The notes under the pieces: model-generated
Databases searched by the model: none
What the model saw: the letters and a program-made list of their open reading frames with translations, nothing else
Told to the model about the DNA's origin: nothing
Translations under genes and position numbers: made by a program
Part shown: in pieces, positions 1 to 7,323 of the stretch
Numbering within the stretch: the stretch's first letter is position 1
Layout: every line of letters starts with the position of its first letter
Origin: Clostridia bacterium
GTDB lineage: Bacteria; Bacillota; Clostridia; UMGS1810
DNA: 11,631 nt
Reading direction: 5' to 3'
NCBI GenBank assembly: GCA_017629325.1
Contig: JAGBXL010000061.1
Span: 1 to 11,631 of the forward strand

Positions 1-381
1 GGAATTAAAGAAGCAACTCTTAAAATTGCAGGTAAAGATGTTAAAGTTGCAGTTGCCCACGGTGCTGCAAATGCAAAAGCTCTTCTTGAAAAAATTAAAG
101 CAGGCGAGCACTACGATTTCGTAGAAATGATGGCTTGCCCAGGCGGATGTATCCACGGTGGCGGTCAGCCTGTTGTTGATGCTTACACCAAAGCAAAAAT
201 TGATGTTAAAGCCGAAAGAGCAAAAGCTCTCTATACAGAAGATGAAAGAGCTACACTTAGAAAATCTCATGAAAACCCTGTTATTCAGAAGCTCTATGCA
301 GATTTCCTCGGTGAGCCCTGCGGTCATAAATCACACGAACTTCTCCACACACACTATACCGATAGATCATCTGAAAAATAA
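1..381 (+). CDS. hydA: [FeFe]-hydrogenase catalytic subunit, C-terminal part (5' truncated)
   Basis: This is the last 126 codons of an iron-only hydrogenase large subunit; the start lies outside the window. The diagnostic H-cluster signature ExMxCxxGCxxGGGQP is present at fragment residues 42-57 (E42, M44, C46, C50, GGGQP 53-57). Its two cysteines are the last two of the four that hold the [4Fe-4S] part of the H-cluster, and the second bridges to the 2Fe subcluster. The tail carries the small-subunit-like region with LYADFLGEP and KSHELLHTHY, typical of the HndD/HydA-type cytoplasmic enzymes of Clostridia. These couple H2 formation or uptake to NAD(P)H and/or ferredoxin. Partner subunits would be expected upstream, but none is visible. 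The gene ends in TAA and runs into a strong terminator. Whether it is a bifurcating or a monomeric form cannot be told from this fragment. Confidence 0.95.
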   Translation, partial: GIKEATLKIAGKDVKVAVAHGAANAKALLEKIKAGEHYDFVEMMACPGGCIHGGGQPVVDAYTKAKIDVKAERAKALYTEDERATLRKSHENPVIQKLYADFLGEPCGHKSHELLHTHYTDRSSEK

Positions 382-385
382 TTAC

Positions 386-421
386 TAAAAAACCCCTTGG
401 AAAATTCCAAGGGGTTTTTTT
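386..421. terminator. Bidirectional intrinsic terminator between convergent genes
   Basis: The arms CCCCTTGGAA (393-402) and TTCCAAGGGG (405-414) are perfect complements, and the AA between them gives an effective AAAA-type loop. A run of seven T follows on the plus strand (415-421). A run of A precedes the stem (387-392), so the minus-strand transcript also ends in a T tract. It lies 5 bases after the hydrogenase stop and 38 bases beyond the stop of the minus-strand SLH/GH18 gene, so it can serve both. Confidence 0.93.
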
Positions 422-458
422 ACTACCTGAATATTAAATTCAATAAGTAATAAAAGTT

Positions 459-2390
459 TTATCTTTGTGTATTAATTTCATCTTTTATTGCTGCCCAGAT
501 ATCCTTCGACTCTAATCCTCTTCTCCAGCTTGCAACTCCTGCAAGGGAATATTTTTTAGCCAGCATAACTTTGTTTCTTATGGACATTGCATCTTCCATC
601 CAGAGCATATATACCTTGCCATTTTTATTCCAGCTGTATTTAACAAGGTCAAATCTGGCTTCATATTTTGAAGTAGCCTTGTTTTCTTTTATCTGTTTTA
701 AGGCATTATCCATAGAAACAGATTTTGTTCCAAGGTTTCTGCCATTTTTAGTTTCCCATATTCTCACATAAAATGGCATTCCCAAAACCAATTTATCTGC
801 GGGCACTTCATTTAATGTGAGCTTTATGCAGCCCTCTGTCCAGCCAAGCCCCGCCACAGGCCCGGGAGTTTTTCCGGCAGGGTAGTATTGGTCATAAGCC
901 ATAAGCATTATATAGTCGCTGTATTTTGCAAGAGAATCTCTGTCGTAACACATAGACCATGTGCTGCTCGATGGCTCATATTTATTAACATCAACCGATG
1001 TAACCGCACCTAAAGTGTGAGCCATAATGGTTATTTCTCTAACATGGTTTGTGTATGCACCTCTGTCTTGTTCATACATATTTTCAAAATCAAAATTTAT
1101 TCCGTCAAGCTTGTGCGTTAAGATTTCTTTTATTAAAAGATTATTAACAAATTTGCGGCTATCGGGGCTGTTTAAAAGCTTGCTTGCGGTATCAAGAGTA
1201 AAATCTGTTTTATACATTGCCCACACATCGTAACCGTTTGTTCTTGCATAATCCATATATGCATTCCCAAGCTCCGAGTTAAAATACAAATCATTTGTGC
1301 CACTTGTAATTTTAGTTGATTTTCCCTCTGAGGTTTGTGCCACACGGTAGCTGGTGGGGGATACTGCAGTTACTCCGTCTGTGTTATATGCAGGTGCTAC
1401 CGAGGGGTAAACGTCCCATGTGAGATTTATAAACTGAGGCACAATTATTCTTGTGTTGTGTTCATAAACTGTGCATATTCCATTTCTTTCGAGTAACCTT
1501 ATATCCGATTTTCCTTTATATGTTTTAACATTTTCGTTTATTGTTCTTGTAATATCATATTCGCAGGTATATTGGGTAAAAGGGCCATCTTTGTTAGCTG
1601 AAAGAAAATTTATATTTGAAATTTCGTTTTTCAGGGTATATCCCTCATCTTTTGAAACACTATATGTGTTTTCAATGTAATCATAATCTTTTTTTGCTCT
1701 GCCAATTGATAGTGCTTTTGCTTCATCTGTATTATTAAAATGACAATTCAAAAAGTTATATGCAGTTTCAAAAGCTGCCTGCTCGTTTAAAGATGGAAGA
1801 TATTTGTTCATTGAGCTTATTATAATTTTTGCGGCTTCTGCTCTTGTTGTGTTGTTATAGGGCTTAAATCTTCCGTCGGGGTATCCCGATATTATTCCAT
1901 CACCGCTTACCTTTGCCAGCTCTTTAATATATAGATAATTTTTATCTATATCTTTAAAAGCTATCGTTTTTTCAGATTTATCATCGGTAATTCTTGAAAT
2001 AATAAGCATTATCTGCTCTCTTGTTATTTTTTCTTCCGGTTTAAAGCTTCCGTCGGGAAATCCGCCTATAATCCCATTAGATGAAGCAATGCTTATTGCT
2101 TCATAAAAAATGTGGTCTTTATTAACATCATAAAATTGAGTAGGGGCTTGAGTTTCATTAATTTCAAATGCTCTTGTAATAAGTGCGGTAAATTCACCTC
2201 TGGTAATATAAGAATCAGGGTTTGAATAACCATTATATCCGTTCATAACACCAAGTGCTTTTAAGGTGTCTATTTCATTTTCTGCCCAGTGTGAATTTAT
2301 ATCTTTAATTGTGTTTTGTTCAAATGCTAAAGTGTTTTGTGATATAAAAGCAGTTAATATAAGCAGTAGGGTAATAAGAATCTTTTTCAT
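459..2390 (-). CDS. Exported SLH-domain protein with C-terminal GH18 (YaaH/SleL-like) glycosidase domain
   Basis: This 643-residue protein is predicted to be secreted and attached to the cell wall. Residues 1-22 form a signal peptide (KK, then a long hydrophobic core, with a probable cut after TLA). Three S-layer-homology repeats follow at about 29-72, 85-130 and 143-190; the clearest motifs are GGFPDGSFKP and SGYPDGRFKP, each with a following TR[EA]. Residues about 200-315 match nothing I recognise. Residues about 315-643 look like a GH18 barrel: DGINFDFE at 429-436 fits DGxxxDxE with catalytic acid E436, LMAYDQYY at 496-503 fits the substrate-side M-x-Y motif, and GVASWRRG closes the last strand. 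Relatives include spore cortex hydrolases and peptidoglycan or chitin-type N-acetylglucosaminidases; the exact substrate is unknown. A GAAAGG ribosome site lies 10 bases before the ATG. It is monocistronic, divergent from eda. Confidence 0.9.
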   Translation of the reverse strand: MKKILITLLLILTAFISQNTLAFEQNTIKDINSHWAENEIDTLKALGVMNGYNGYSNPDSYITRGEFTALITRAFEINETQAPTQFYDVNKDHIFYEAISIASSNGIIGGFPDGSFKPEEKITREQIMLIISRITDDKSEKTIAFKDIDKNYLYIKELAKVSGDGIISGYPDGRFKPYNNTTRAEAAKIIISSMNKYLPSLNEQAAFETAYNFLNCHFNNTDEAKALSIGRAKKDYDYIENTYSVSKDEGYTLKNEISNINFLSANKDGPFTQYTCEYDITRTINENVKTYKGKSDIRLLERNGICTVYEHNTRIIVPQFINLTWDVYPSVAPAYNTDGVTAVSPTSYRVAQTSEGKSTKITSGTNDLYFNSELGNAYMDYARTNGYDVWAMYKTDFTLDTASKLLNSPDSRKFVNNLLIKEILTHKLDGINFDFENMYEQDRGAYTNHVREITIMAHTLGAVTSVDVNKYEPSSSTWSMCYDRDSLAKYSDYIMLMAYDQYYPAGKTPGPVAGLGWTEGCIKLTLNEVPADKLVLGMPFYVRIWETKNGRNLGTKSVSMDNALKQIKENKATSKYEARFDLVKYSWNKNGKVYMLWMEDAMSIRNKVMLAKKYSLAGVASWRRGLESKDIWAAIKDEINTQR

Positions 2391-2450
2391 TGGTATTTAG
2401 CCTTTCAAATAAAATCATTTTAATTATACAATAAATAAACATAAAAATAA

Positions 2451-2480
2451 ATTATAAAATATTGGAATAAATTTAGTAAA
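2451..2480 (-). promoter_or_regulatory. Candidate sigma-A promoter for the SLH/GH18 gene
   Basis: Reading the minus strand, TTTACT (2480-2475) and a perfect TATAAT (2456-2451) are 18 bases apart, leaving about a 50-base leader. A second TATAAT lies closer to the gene (2428-2423) but with a poor -35 (TTTATT). The DNA here is very AT-rich, so chance matches are likely and either could be the true site. Confidence 0.4.
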
Positions 2481-2496
2481 TTATAAGCTGTAAGCT

Positions 2497-2525
2497 TTGA
2501 CAAATTTAAGGCAATATGTTATAAT
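2497..2525 (+). promoter_or_regulatory. Consensus sigma-A promoter for eda
   Basis: TTGACA (2497-2502) and TATAAT (2520-2525) are separated by exactly 17 bases, a full match to the consensus. The predicted transcript starts near 2532, about 30 bases before the ATG, leaving room for little more than the ribosome site. A full-consensus promoter suggests strong, largely constitutive expression. Confidence 0.9.
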
Positions 2526-2564
2526 ACTACCATAGTTAATAAATTTTTGCAAGGAGGCAAAAAA

Positions 2565-3209
2565 ATGGATAAACAAACTGTAATTCAAAGAATAAAAGAT
2601 GTAGGTATCGTTGCTGTTGTAAGAGCAGAAAATGCTGAAAAAGCAATGAAAATCACCGATGCATGTATAGCAGGCGGTGTTCCTGCAATAGAAATGACCT
2701 TCACCGTTCCAAAGGCTCATAAGGTTATAGAAGAGCTTTCCAATCATTATAGCGAAAATGACATTATTTTAGGTGCAGGCACAGTTCTCGATGCAGAAAC
2801 TGCACGTATTGCAATTCTCTCGGGTGCTCAGTACATAGTTAGCCCATATTTTGATGAAGACACCATAAAGCTTTGTAACAGATATGCTGTTCCCTGTATG
2901 CCCGGCTGCATGACAATTCACGATGTTGTAAGAGCACTTGAATTAGGTTGCGATATCATAAAACTCTTCCCCGGCGATGCATTTGGTCCTGGAATGGTTA
3001 AAGCTATAAAAGGTCCTATTCCTCAGGCAAACATTATGCCAACAGGCGGTGTAGATGTTAATAATGTTGGTGAATGGATAAAAGCAGGTGTTGTAGCTGT
3101 TGGAGCAGGCGGTTCATTAACAAAAGGTGCCGCAACAGGTAATTATGAACTCATCACTGAAACAGCAAAACAATTTGTTGAAAATATTAAAATTGCAAGA
3201 GGTAAATAA
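2565..3209 (+). CDS. eda: 2-keto-3-deoxy-6-phosphogluconate / 4-hydroxy-2-oxoglutarate aldolase
   Basis: This 214-residue class I aldolase cleaves KDPG to pyruvate and glyceraldehyde 3-phosphate, the last step of the Entner-Doudoroff and hexuronate routes, and the family also acts on KHG. The length is normal. Visible active-site elements are the base E43 (IEMTF), GAGTV at 70-74, P94 in SP, the Schiff-base lysine K133 in KLFP with F135 behind it, and the phosphate-binding TGGV at 160-163. The lysine number matches the E. coli enzyme. I chose ATG 2565 because AAGGAGG (2551-2557) is spaced 7 bases before it; the in-frame TTG at 2547 lies upstream of that site. The gene stands alone: no kinase (kdgK), dehydratase or uronate isomerase gene is adjacent, so whether it works in uronate or gluconate catabolism is not shown here. 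Confidence 0.95.
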   Translation: MDKQTVIQRIKDVGIVAVVRAENAEKAMKITDACIAGGVPAIEMTFTVPKAHKVIEELSNHYSENDIILGAGTVLDAETARIAILSGAQYIVSPYFDEDTIKLCNRYAVPCMPGCMTIHDVVRALELGCDIIKLFPGDAFGPGMVKAIKGPIPQANIMPTGGVDVNNVGEWIKAGVVAVGAGGSLTKGAATGNYELITETAKQFVENIKIARGK

Positions 3210-3217
3210 TTAGATTG

Positions 3218-3311
3218 AAATGACGGTTCGTCGAGGACGCCGAACCCTACATATATGCCACGCAAACAATATAAGTAGGGGACGGCTTCCCAGACGTCCC
3301 GAAAATCATTT
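3218..3311. repeat. Pair of inverted REP-like hairpin units (palindromic element)
   Basis: Two 26-base units face each other, at 3225-3250 (plus) and 3300-3275 (minus), 24 bases apart. Each forms a 6-bp stem with a 10-base loop and a CTAC tail. Stems are GGTTCG/CGAACC on the left and GGGACG/CGTCCC on the right. The units differ at 7 of 26 positions, and four of these changes are two compensatory base pairs that keep the stems intact. The outer flanks AAATGA (3218-3223) and TCATTT (3306-3311) are also complementary. The element is much richer in G+C than its surroundings. The layout resembles REP/BIME-type extragenic elements. No poly-T follows, so it is not a classical terminator. Confidence 0.75.
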
Positions 3312-3348
3312 ATCTACACTCCATTTTAAAATTTTTTAAAAATAACAC

Positions 3349-3377
3349 TTGATTTTTCAGTTTAACTGTGTTATAAT
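3349..3377 (+). promoter_or_regulatory. Promoter of the tRNA-Arg gene
   Basis: TTGATT (3349-3354) and TATAAT (3372-3377) with a 17-base spacer sit 18 bases before the mature tRNA 5' end. This gives a very short 5' leader for RNase P to remove. Confidence 0.8.
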
Positions 3378-3395
3378 ATCATCTGTTGCAGATAT

Positions 3396-3469
<74 letters not shown>

Positions 3470-3471
3470 GA

Positions 3472-3509
3472 AAAAAGCACTGTTCATATAGAGCAGTGCT
3501 TTTTGTTTT
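3472..3509 (+). terminator. Intrinsic terminator after tRNA-Arg
   Basis: AGCACTG (3476-3482) pairs with CAGTGCT (3494-3500). The stem extends inward through a G-T wobble, A-T and G-C to an ATATA loop, and a TTTTTGTTTT tract follows. The hairpin starts 7 bases after the discriminator base, so the primary transcript is little more than the tRNA. Confidence 0.9.
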
Positions 3510-3522
3510 GCATAGAATTTTA

Positions 3523-3552
3523 TTGACAAAAATATTTGTTATGTGGTAAATT
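3523..3552 (+). promoter_or_regulatory. Promoter of the TetR-family gene
   Basis: A perfect TTGACA (3523-3528) is followed after 18 bases by TAAATT (3547-3552), a fair -10. The predicted start near 3559 leaves a leader of about 30 bases carrying AAAGGAAG. Confidence 0.65.
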
Positions 3553-3588
3553 GAAAACGGCTTAATAATAGTATAAAGGAAGATGTTT

Positions 3589-4173
3589 ATGTCGAAGAAA
3601 AGCGAAAGAAACACAAAGGGAAAAATCATAAATGCCGCATGGAATCTATTTTATGAACAGGGGTATGACAATACAACCGTAGAAGAAATAATCGATGCAT
3701 CGCAAACCTCAAAAGGCTCGTTCTATCATTATTTTGAAGGAAAAGATGCTCTTCTTGGCTCGCTTTCTTATATATTTGACGAAGAATACGAAAAGCTTCA
3801 AAATAGTTTTCCAAGCGGTATGAAAAGCTTTGAAAAGCTTCTTTATTTAAATACGAAGCTTTTTTCTATGATAGAAGACCGCATAGATATTGAGCTTTTA
3901 ACAAGACTCTATTCAACGCAGCTTGTAACCAAAGGCGAAAAGCATCTTTTAGATAATAAAAGGTTATATTATAAGCTTTTAAGGCAAATTGTTTCCGAAG
4001 GTCAGAAAAATGGTGAATTAACAAATGAAATGACTGCAAACGAAATTGTTAAGCTCTATGCAATATGTGAAAGAAGCCTTATATACGATTGGTGCCTGTG
4101 TAATGGAGAATACTCTCTCTCAAGCTATGCCAAAAAGACAATGCCCATGTTTTTGTCTGGAATTCGTCTTTGA
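3589..4173 (+). CDS. TetR/AcrR-family transcriptional regulator
   Basis: This is a 194-residue one-domain-plus-sensor repressor-type protein. The N-terminal helix-turn-helix spans roughly residues 10-56 with the classic pattern IINAAWNLFYEQGYDNTTVE, then ASQTSKGSFYHYF and GKDAL, where the TSKGSFYHYF helix contacts DNA. The rest is a helical ligand-binding and dimerisation domain with no recognisable specificity. I prefer ATG 3589 over ATG 3583, because the AAAGGAAG site (3575-3582) is directly against 3583 but 6 bases from 3589. The gene ends in TGA without an obvious terminator, 156 bases before putP on the same strand. A long dyad in that gap suggests that it controls putP, possibly itself through read-through, but the ligand and target are inferred only. 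Confidence 0.93.
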   Translation: MSKKSERNTKGKIINAAWNLFYEQGYDNTTVEEIIDASQTSKGSFYHYFEGKDALLGSLSYIFDEEYEKLQNSFPSGMKSFEKLLYLNTKLFSMIEDRIDIELLTRLYSTQLVTKGEKHLLDNKRLYYKLLRQIVSEGQKNGELTNEMTANEIVKLYAICERSLIYDWCLCNGEYSLSSYAKKTMPMFLSGIRL

Positions 4174-4220
4174 TTTAGTCTTATATAAAAATGCCTTAAA
4201 ATAAGAGTTATTTGATTTAT

Positions 4221-4264
4221 ATAGAGGACTAAGTATAGAACATAGTCTATACCTAGTTCTCTAT
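4221..4264. promoter_or_regulatory. 44-bp dyad, candidate operator upstream of putP
   Basis: The left arm 4221-4242 and the reverse complement of the right arm 4243-4264 match at 18 of 22 positions. The core half-site reads ACTAAGTATAGA on the left and ACTAGGTATAGA on the right. The right arm ends at the first base of the putP -35 box. There is no T tract, so it is not a terminator. Its position and symmetry fit a binding site for a dimeric regulator, most simply the TetR-family protein encoded just upstream. Confidence 0.65.
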
Positions 4265-4292
4265 TGATTTTTGTAATTTTATGTGATATAAT
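4264..4292 (+). promoter_or_regulatory. Promoter of putP
   Basis: TTGATT (4264-4269) and TATAAT (4287-4292) are 17 bases apart. The expected start is near 4299, giving a leader of about 30 bases with AAAGGAG (4314-4320) 9 bases before the ATG. The -35 box touches the upstream dyad. Confidence 0.85.
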
Positions 4293-4329
4293 CACGAAGT
4301 GCGAAAAAATTATAAAGGAGATTTAAATA

Positions 4330-5865
4330 ATGGATATTTTTGCATTTGTACTATACTTTGTGGCAATGCTTGCCATTGGTATTTACTTTTTCTTTAAATC
4401 AAAAGACGTAACAGAAAAAGACTATTTCCTCGGCGGTCGTGCAATGGGACCATGGGTAACCGCAATGAGTGCCCAGGCGTCCGATATGAGTGCATGGCTT
4501 CTTATGGGGCTTCCCGGAAGCATTTTAGCATTCGGCTTTGGTCAGGCATGGATTGGAATCGGTTTGGCAATAGGTACTGCTGCCAACTGGATTTTAGTTG
4601 CTAAAAGGCTTCGTAAATTTTCAAAAGCATCGGGCGATTCCATCACCCTTCCTCAGTATCTTTCCAACCGTTTTAAATCAAAAAGTTATGCAGTAAGCAT
4701 CATTTGTGCAGTTGTATTTTTAGTATGCTTCACAATTTATGTTGCCTCTGCTTTTGTGGCAGGCTCCGATGTGTTTACAACACTTGTTCCCCAGCTTTCC
4801 AAATCAACCGCAATGATTATTTTTGCAGCAATCGTTGTTATTTATACCTTCCTTGGCGGTTTTAATGCAGTTTGCTGGACAGACTTTTTCCAGGGACTTC
4901 TCATGATTGCAGCACTTCTTATTGTTCCTATTGTTGTGGGCTTTACAAAAGATTTAGATGTAGCAGCTCTTCAAACTGTGTATTCAGGTCCAAACGGCGA
5001 AGAATTCAAGTTTGTTGCCAATTTCTTTAATGCAAGCTGGCAAGATGTTGTCTCCGGTCTTGGCTGGGGTCTTGGCTACTTCGGTATGCCTCATATCATT
5101 GTAAGATTTATGGCTATCGAAAAACCCTCAATGGTTAAAAAATCTGCAACAGTTGCTATTATATGGGTTGTTCTTTCACTTGCCGCAACAATTGTTATTG
5201 CATATTTTGGCAGAATGTTTGTTTATTCAAATGGAACAGACCTTTCAAAATTTCTCCTTTCCGAAGGTAAGCAGTCTTTAATATTTGTTGAGCTTGCAAG
5301 AGATGTATTCCCTGCATTTATTGCCGGTCTTCTTTTGGCAGCTATTATTGCAGCATCAATGTCAACTGCAGATTCACAGCTTCTTGTTGCAGCATCATCA
5401 TTCTCAAGCGACCTCTATAAACCCCTTGTAAGAAAAAATGCTTCCAACAAAGAAATGCTCTGGGTTAGCCGTATCATAGTTCTTGTTATTTCTGTTGTTG
5501 CATATTTCATAGCAAGCAGCAAGGGAAAAGCTGCTCAGGCTATAATGGATCTTGTATCAAATGCATGGGGTATCTTTGGTGCCGCATTTGGTCCTGCAGT
5601 TTTGTTATCGCTTTTCTGGAAGAGATTTACATATAAAGGTGCAGTTGCCGGTATTCTTGCAGGTGCAATAGCAGATATGCTTTGGCTCTGGCTTCCTGTT
5701 TGCAGCGGTCAAACCTTAACCGCACTCACAGGTGTGTATGAAATCATACCCGGATTTATCATCGGTGCAATATTTGCAGTTGCTGTTACACTTTTAGATA
5801 AAGAGCCTTCCGATGAAGTTAAGGCAATATTTGAAAAAGCAACAGACAATAGCATAGACGACTAA
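4330..5865 (+). CDS. putP: Sodium/proline symporter of the SSS family
   Basis: This 511-residue integral membrane protein with about 13 transmembrane helices imports L-proline with Na+. It aligns by eye with E. coli PutP throughout: LGGRAMGP (34-41), SAQASDMSAWLLMGLPG (47-63, with D52 at the place of the essential Na+-site aspartate D55), the WTDFFQ region (183-188), GWGLGYFGMPHI (245-256), and AASMSTADSQLL (341-352), where S345 and T346 match the second pair of sodium ligands. The C-terminal YEIIPGFIIGAIF is also PutP-like. Length is normal. No proline dehydrogenase (putA) gene is nearby, so uptake may serve fermentation, biosynthesis or osmoprotection. A regulator gene and a dyad upstream suggest inducible control. 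Confidence 0.94.
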   Translation: MDIFAFVLYFVAMLAIGIYFFFKSKDVTEKDYFLGGRAMGPWVTAMSAQASDMSAWLLMGLPGSILAFGFGQAWIGIGLAIGTAANWILVAKRLRKFSKASGDSITLPQYLSNRFKSKSYAVSIICAVVFLVCFTIYVASAFVAGSDVFTTLVPQLSKSTAMIIFAAIVVIYTFLGGFNAVCWTDFFQGLLMIAALLIVPIVVGFTKDLDVAALQTVYSGPNGEEFKFVANFFNASWQDVVSGLGWGLGYFGMPHIIVRFMAIEKPSMVKKSATVAIIWVVLSLAATIVIAYFGRMFVYSNGTDLSKFLLSEGKQSLIFVELARDVFPAFIAGLLLAAIIAASMSTADSQLLVAASSFSSDLYKPLVRKNASNKEMLWVSRIIVLVISVVAYFIASSKGKAAQAIMDLVSNAWGIFGAAFGPAVLLSLFWKRFTYKGAVAGILAGAIADMLWLWLPVCSGQTLTALTGVYEIIPGFIIGAIFAVAVTLLDKEPSDEVKAIFEKATDNSIDD

Positions 5866-5873
5866 TATTAAAT

Positions 5874-5916
5874 AAAAAAATGGTTTGTAAAATAATGTTT
5901 TACAAACCATTTTTTG
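5874..5916. terminator. Bidirectional intrinsic terminator between putP and radA
   Basis: TGGTTTGTAAAA (5881-5892) and TTTTACAAACCA (5898-5909) form a perfect 12-bp stem with a TAATG loop. It is flanked by seven A on the left (5874-5880) and six T on the right (5910-5915), so it works in both directions. Its right edge abuts the radA stop codon (5917-5919), and the putP stop is 8 bases before the A run. Confidence 0.92.
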
Positions 5917-7317
5917 TTATTCTGATTTTTCTTCTTCTCTTAGCTTATTTATTTTAGCAAGGCACTTTATTGCTTCGCTTACATTTTTAACAGGAATTAA
6001 TTTTATCTTTGTTTTCTTTCTTACAGTTTCCATATTTGAATAGGGGATAAGGCAGTAGTCAAAGCCCATTTTTTCAGCTTCTGCAATTCTTTGCTCACAA
6101 AAGCTTATTGCTCTTATTTCGCTTGTTAAGCCAACTTCGCCTAAAATAAGAGTTTTAGAATCTATAATAAAGTTTTTAAAGTTTGAAGCAACAGCAATTA
6201 TAACTGCCAAATCTGTTGCCGTGTCCGAAATTTTTATTCCGCCAACAACATTCAAATAAATATCTTGATTTTGAAGCTGTAACCCTAGTTGTTTTTCCAA
6301 AATTGCACACAGTAGCACCGCCCTTGAATAATCAATGCCCGTTGCCATTCTTCTTGAATTTCCAAAACCGCTTGGTGAACATAAAGCCTGAACCTCAGCC
6401 AGAACGGGTCTTGTTCCCTCTAAGGTGCAAACAACAGTTGAGCCTGAAACCATCTCGGGTCTACCTTGTAGTAGCATCTCCGATGGATTTTTAACCTCGG
6501 CAAGCCCTGAATCTCTCATTTCAAAAACACCAATTTCGTTTGTTGAGCCGAATCGGTTTTTAACTGTTCTAAGTATCCGGTAGCTTTGTGTTCTTTGTCC
6601 TTCAAAATAAAGCACACAATCAACCATGTGCTCAAGCATTCTGGGACCCGCTATATTTCCGTCTTTTGTAACATGGCCAACAATAAAAATTGCTATGGAA
6701 TTTTCTTTTGCAAACCGCATAAGAAAATGGGTAACTTCTCTAACCTGGGTAATGCTTCCTGGTGCCGAGGCAATGTCCGATTTAAAAACAGTTTGAATAG
6801 AATCTATAATCATAACATCGGGCTTTTCTTTTGTTGCAATAGAAAGGATTGTGTCAAGGTCGGTATTTGCAAAAACAAGAAGATTGTCAGCTTCTGCCCC
6901 GAGCCTTTCGGCTCTTATTTTAATTTGCTCGCTCGATTCCTCGCCCGAAACATATAAAACCTTTCCTTTTTTTGCTATCCTATCGGATATCTGCAAAAGC
7001 AGGGTAGATTTTCCTATTCCGGGATCACCGCCAACAAGAATAAGTGAGCCTTCAACAATACCTCCGCCCAGAACTCTGTCAAGTTCCTCTGTGCCTGTTT
7101 TTATTCTGTTTTCATATCCTGCCGAAATTTCTTTTATTCTTTTTGGCTTTTCGGCAGAAAAATATGTATCTGTTTTTTGAGTGGTATATCTGGAAATATT
7201 CTTCACAGCCGCCTCTTCGGTAAAACTGTTCCAGCTTCCGCATTTTGTGCATTTGCCAAGCCATTTGGGCGATTCAAACCCACACTCATTGCAAATAAAA
7301 ACTGTGCTTTGTTTCAA
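5917..7317 (-). CDS. radA: DNA repair protein RadA (Sms)
   Basis: RadA is a RecA-related branch-migration ATPase that processes recombination intermediates. The 466 residues contain the N-terminal zinc finger (C9, C12, C23, C26), a RecA-like ATPase core with Walker A GGDPGIGKST (96-105) and Walker B VMIIDS (168-173), the RadA-specific KNRFG (253-257), and a C-terminal Lon-protease-like domain from about 285 on. Length is normal. The start is TTG at 7317-7315: the reading frame is closed just upstream by TGA and TAA, and no ATG occurs before residue 169, while the zinc finger must be included. A modest GAAAGAAG site (7335-7328) lies 10 bases before it. In many Bacillota radA follows clpC; here it stands behind a small lipoprotein gene with its own candidate promoter. 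Confidence 0.96.
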   Translation of the reverse strand: MKQSTVFICNECGFESPKWLGKCTKCGSWNSFTEEAAVKNISRYTTQKTDTYFSAEKPKRIKEISAGYENRIKTGTEELDRVLGGGIVEGSLILVGGDPGIGKSTLLLQISDRIAKKGKVLYVSGEESSEQIKIRAERLGAEADNLLVFANTDLDTILSIATKEKPDVMIIDSIQTVFKSDIASAPGSITQVREVTHFLMRFAKENSIAIFIVGHVTKDGNIAGPRMLEHMVDCVLYFEGQRTQSYRILRTVKNRFGSTNEIGVFEMRDSGLAEVKNPSEMLLQGRPEMVSGSTVVCTLEGTRPVLAEVQALCSPSGFGNSRRMATGIDYSRAVLLCAILEKQLGLQLQNQDIYLNVVGGIKISDTATDLAVIIAVASNFKNFIIDSKTLILGEVGLTSEIRAISFCEQRIAEAEKMGFDYCLIPYSNMETVRKKTKIKLIPVKNVSEAIKCLAKINKLREEEKSE

Positions 7318-7323
7318 TTTTTA

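Noticed and set aside
2547..2564. An upstream TTG start for eda, adding six residues.
   Set aside because: The strong AAGGAGG lies after this TTG and is correctly spaced for ATG 2565, and the extra residues simply translate the ribosome site.
3583..3588. ATG 3583 as the TetR-family start.
   Set aside because: It sits directly against the ribosome site; ATG 3589 has the better spacing. The difference is only two residues.
4221..4264. The dyad as a terminator for the tetR-family gene.
   Set aside because: No T run follows it on either strand, and it is AT-rich with central mismatches.
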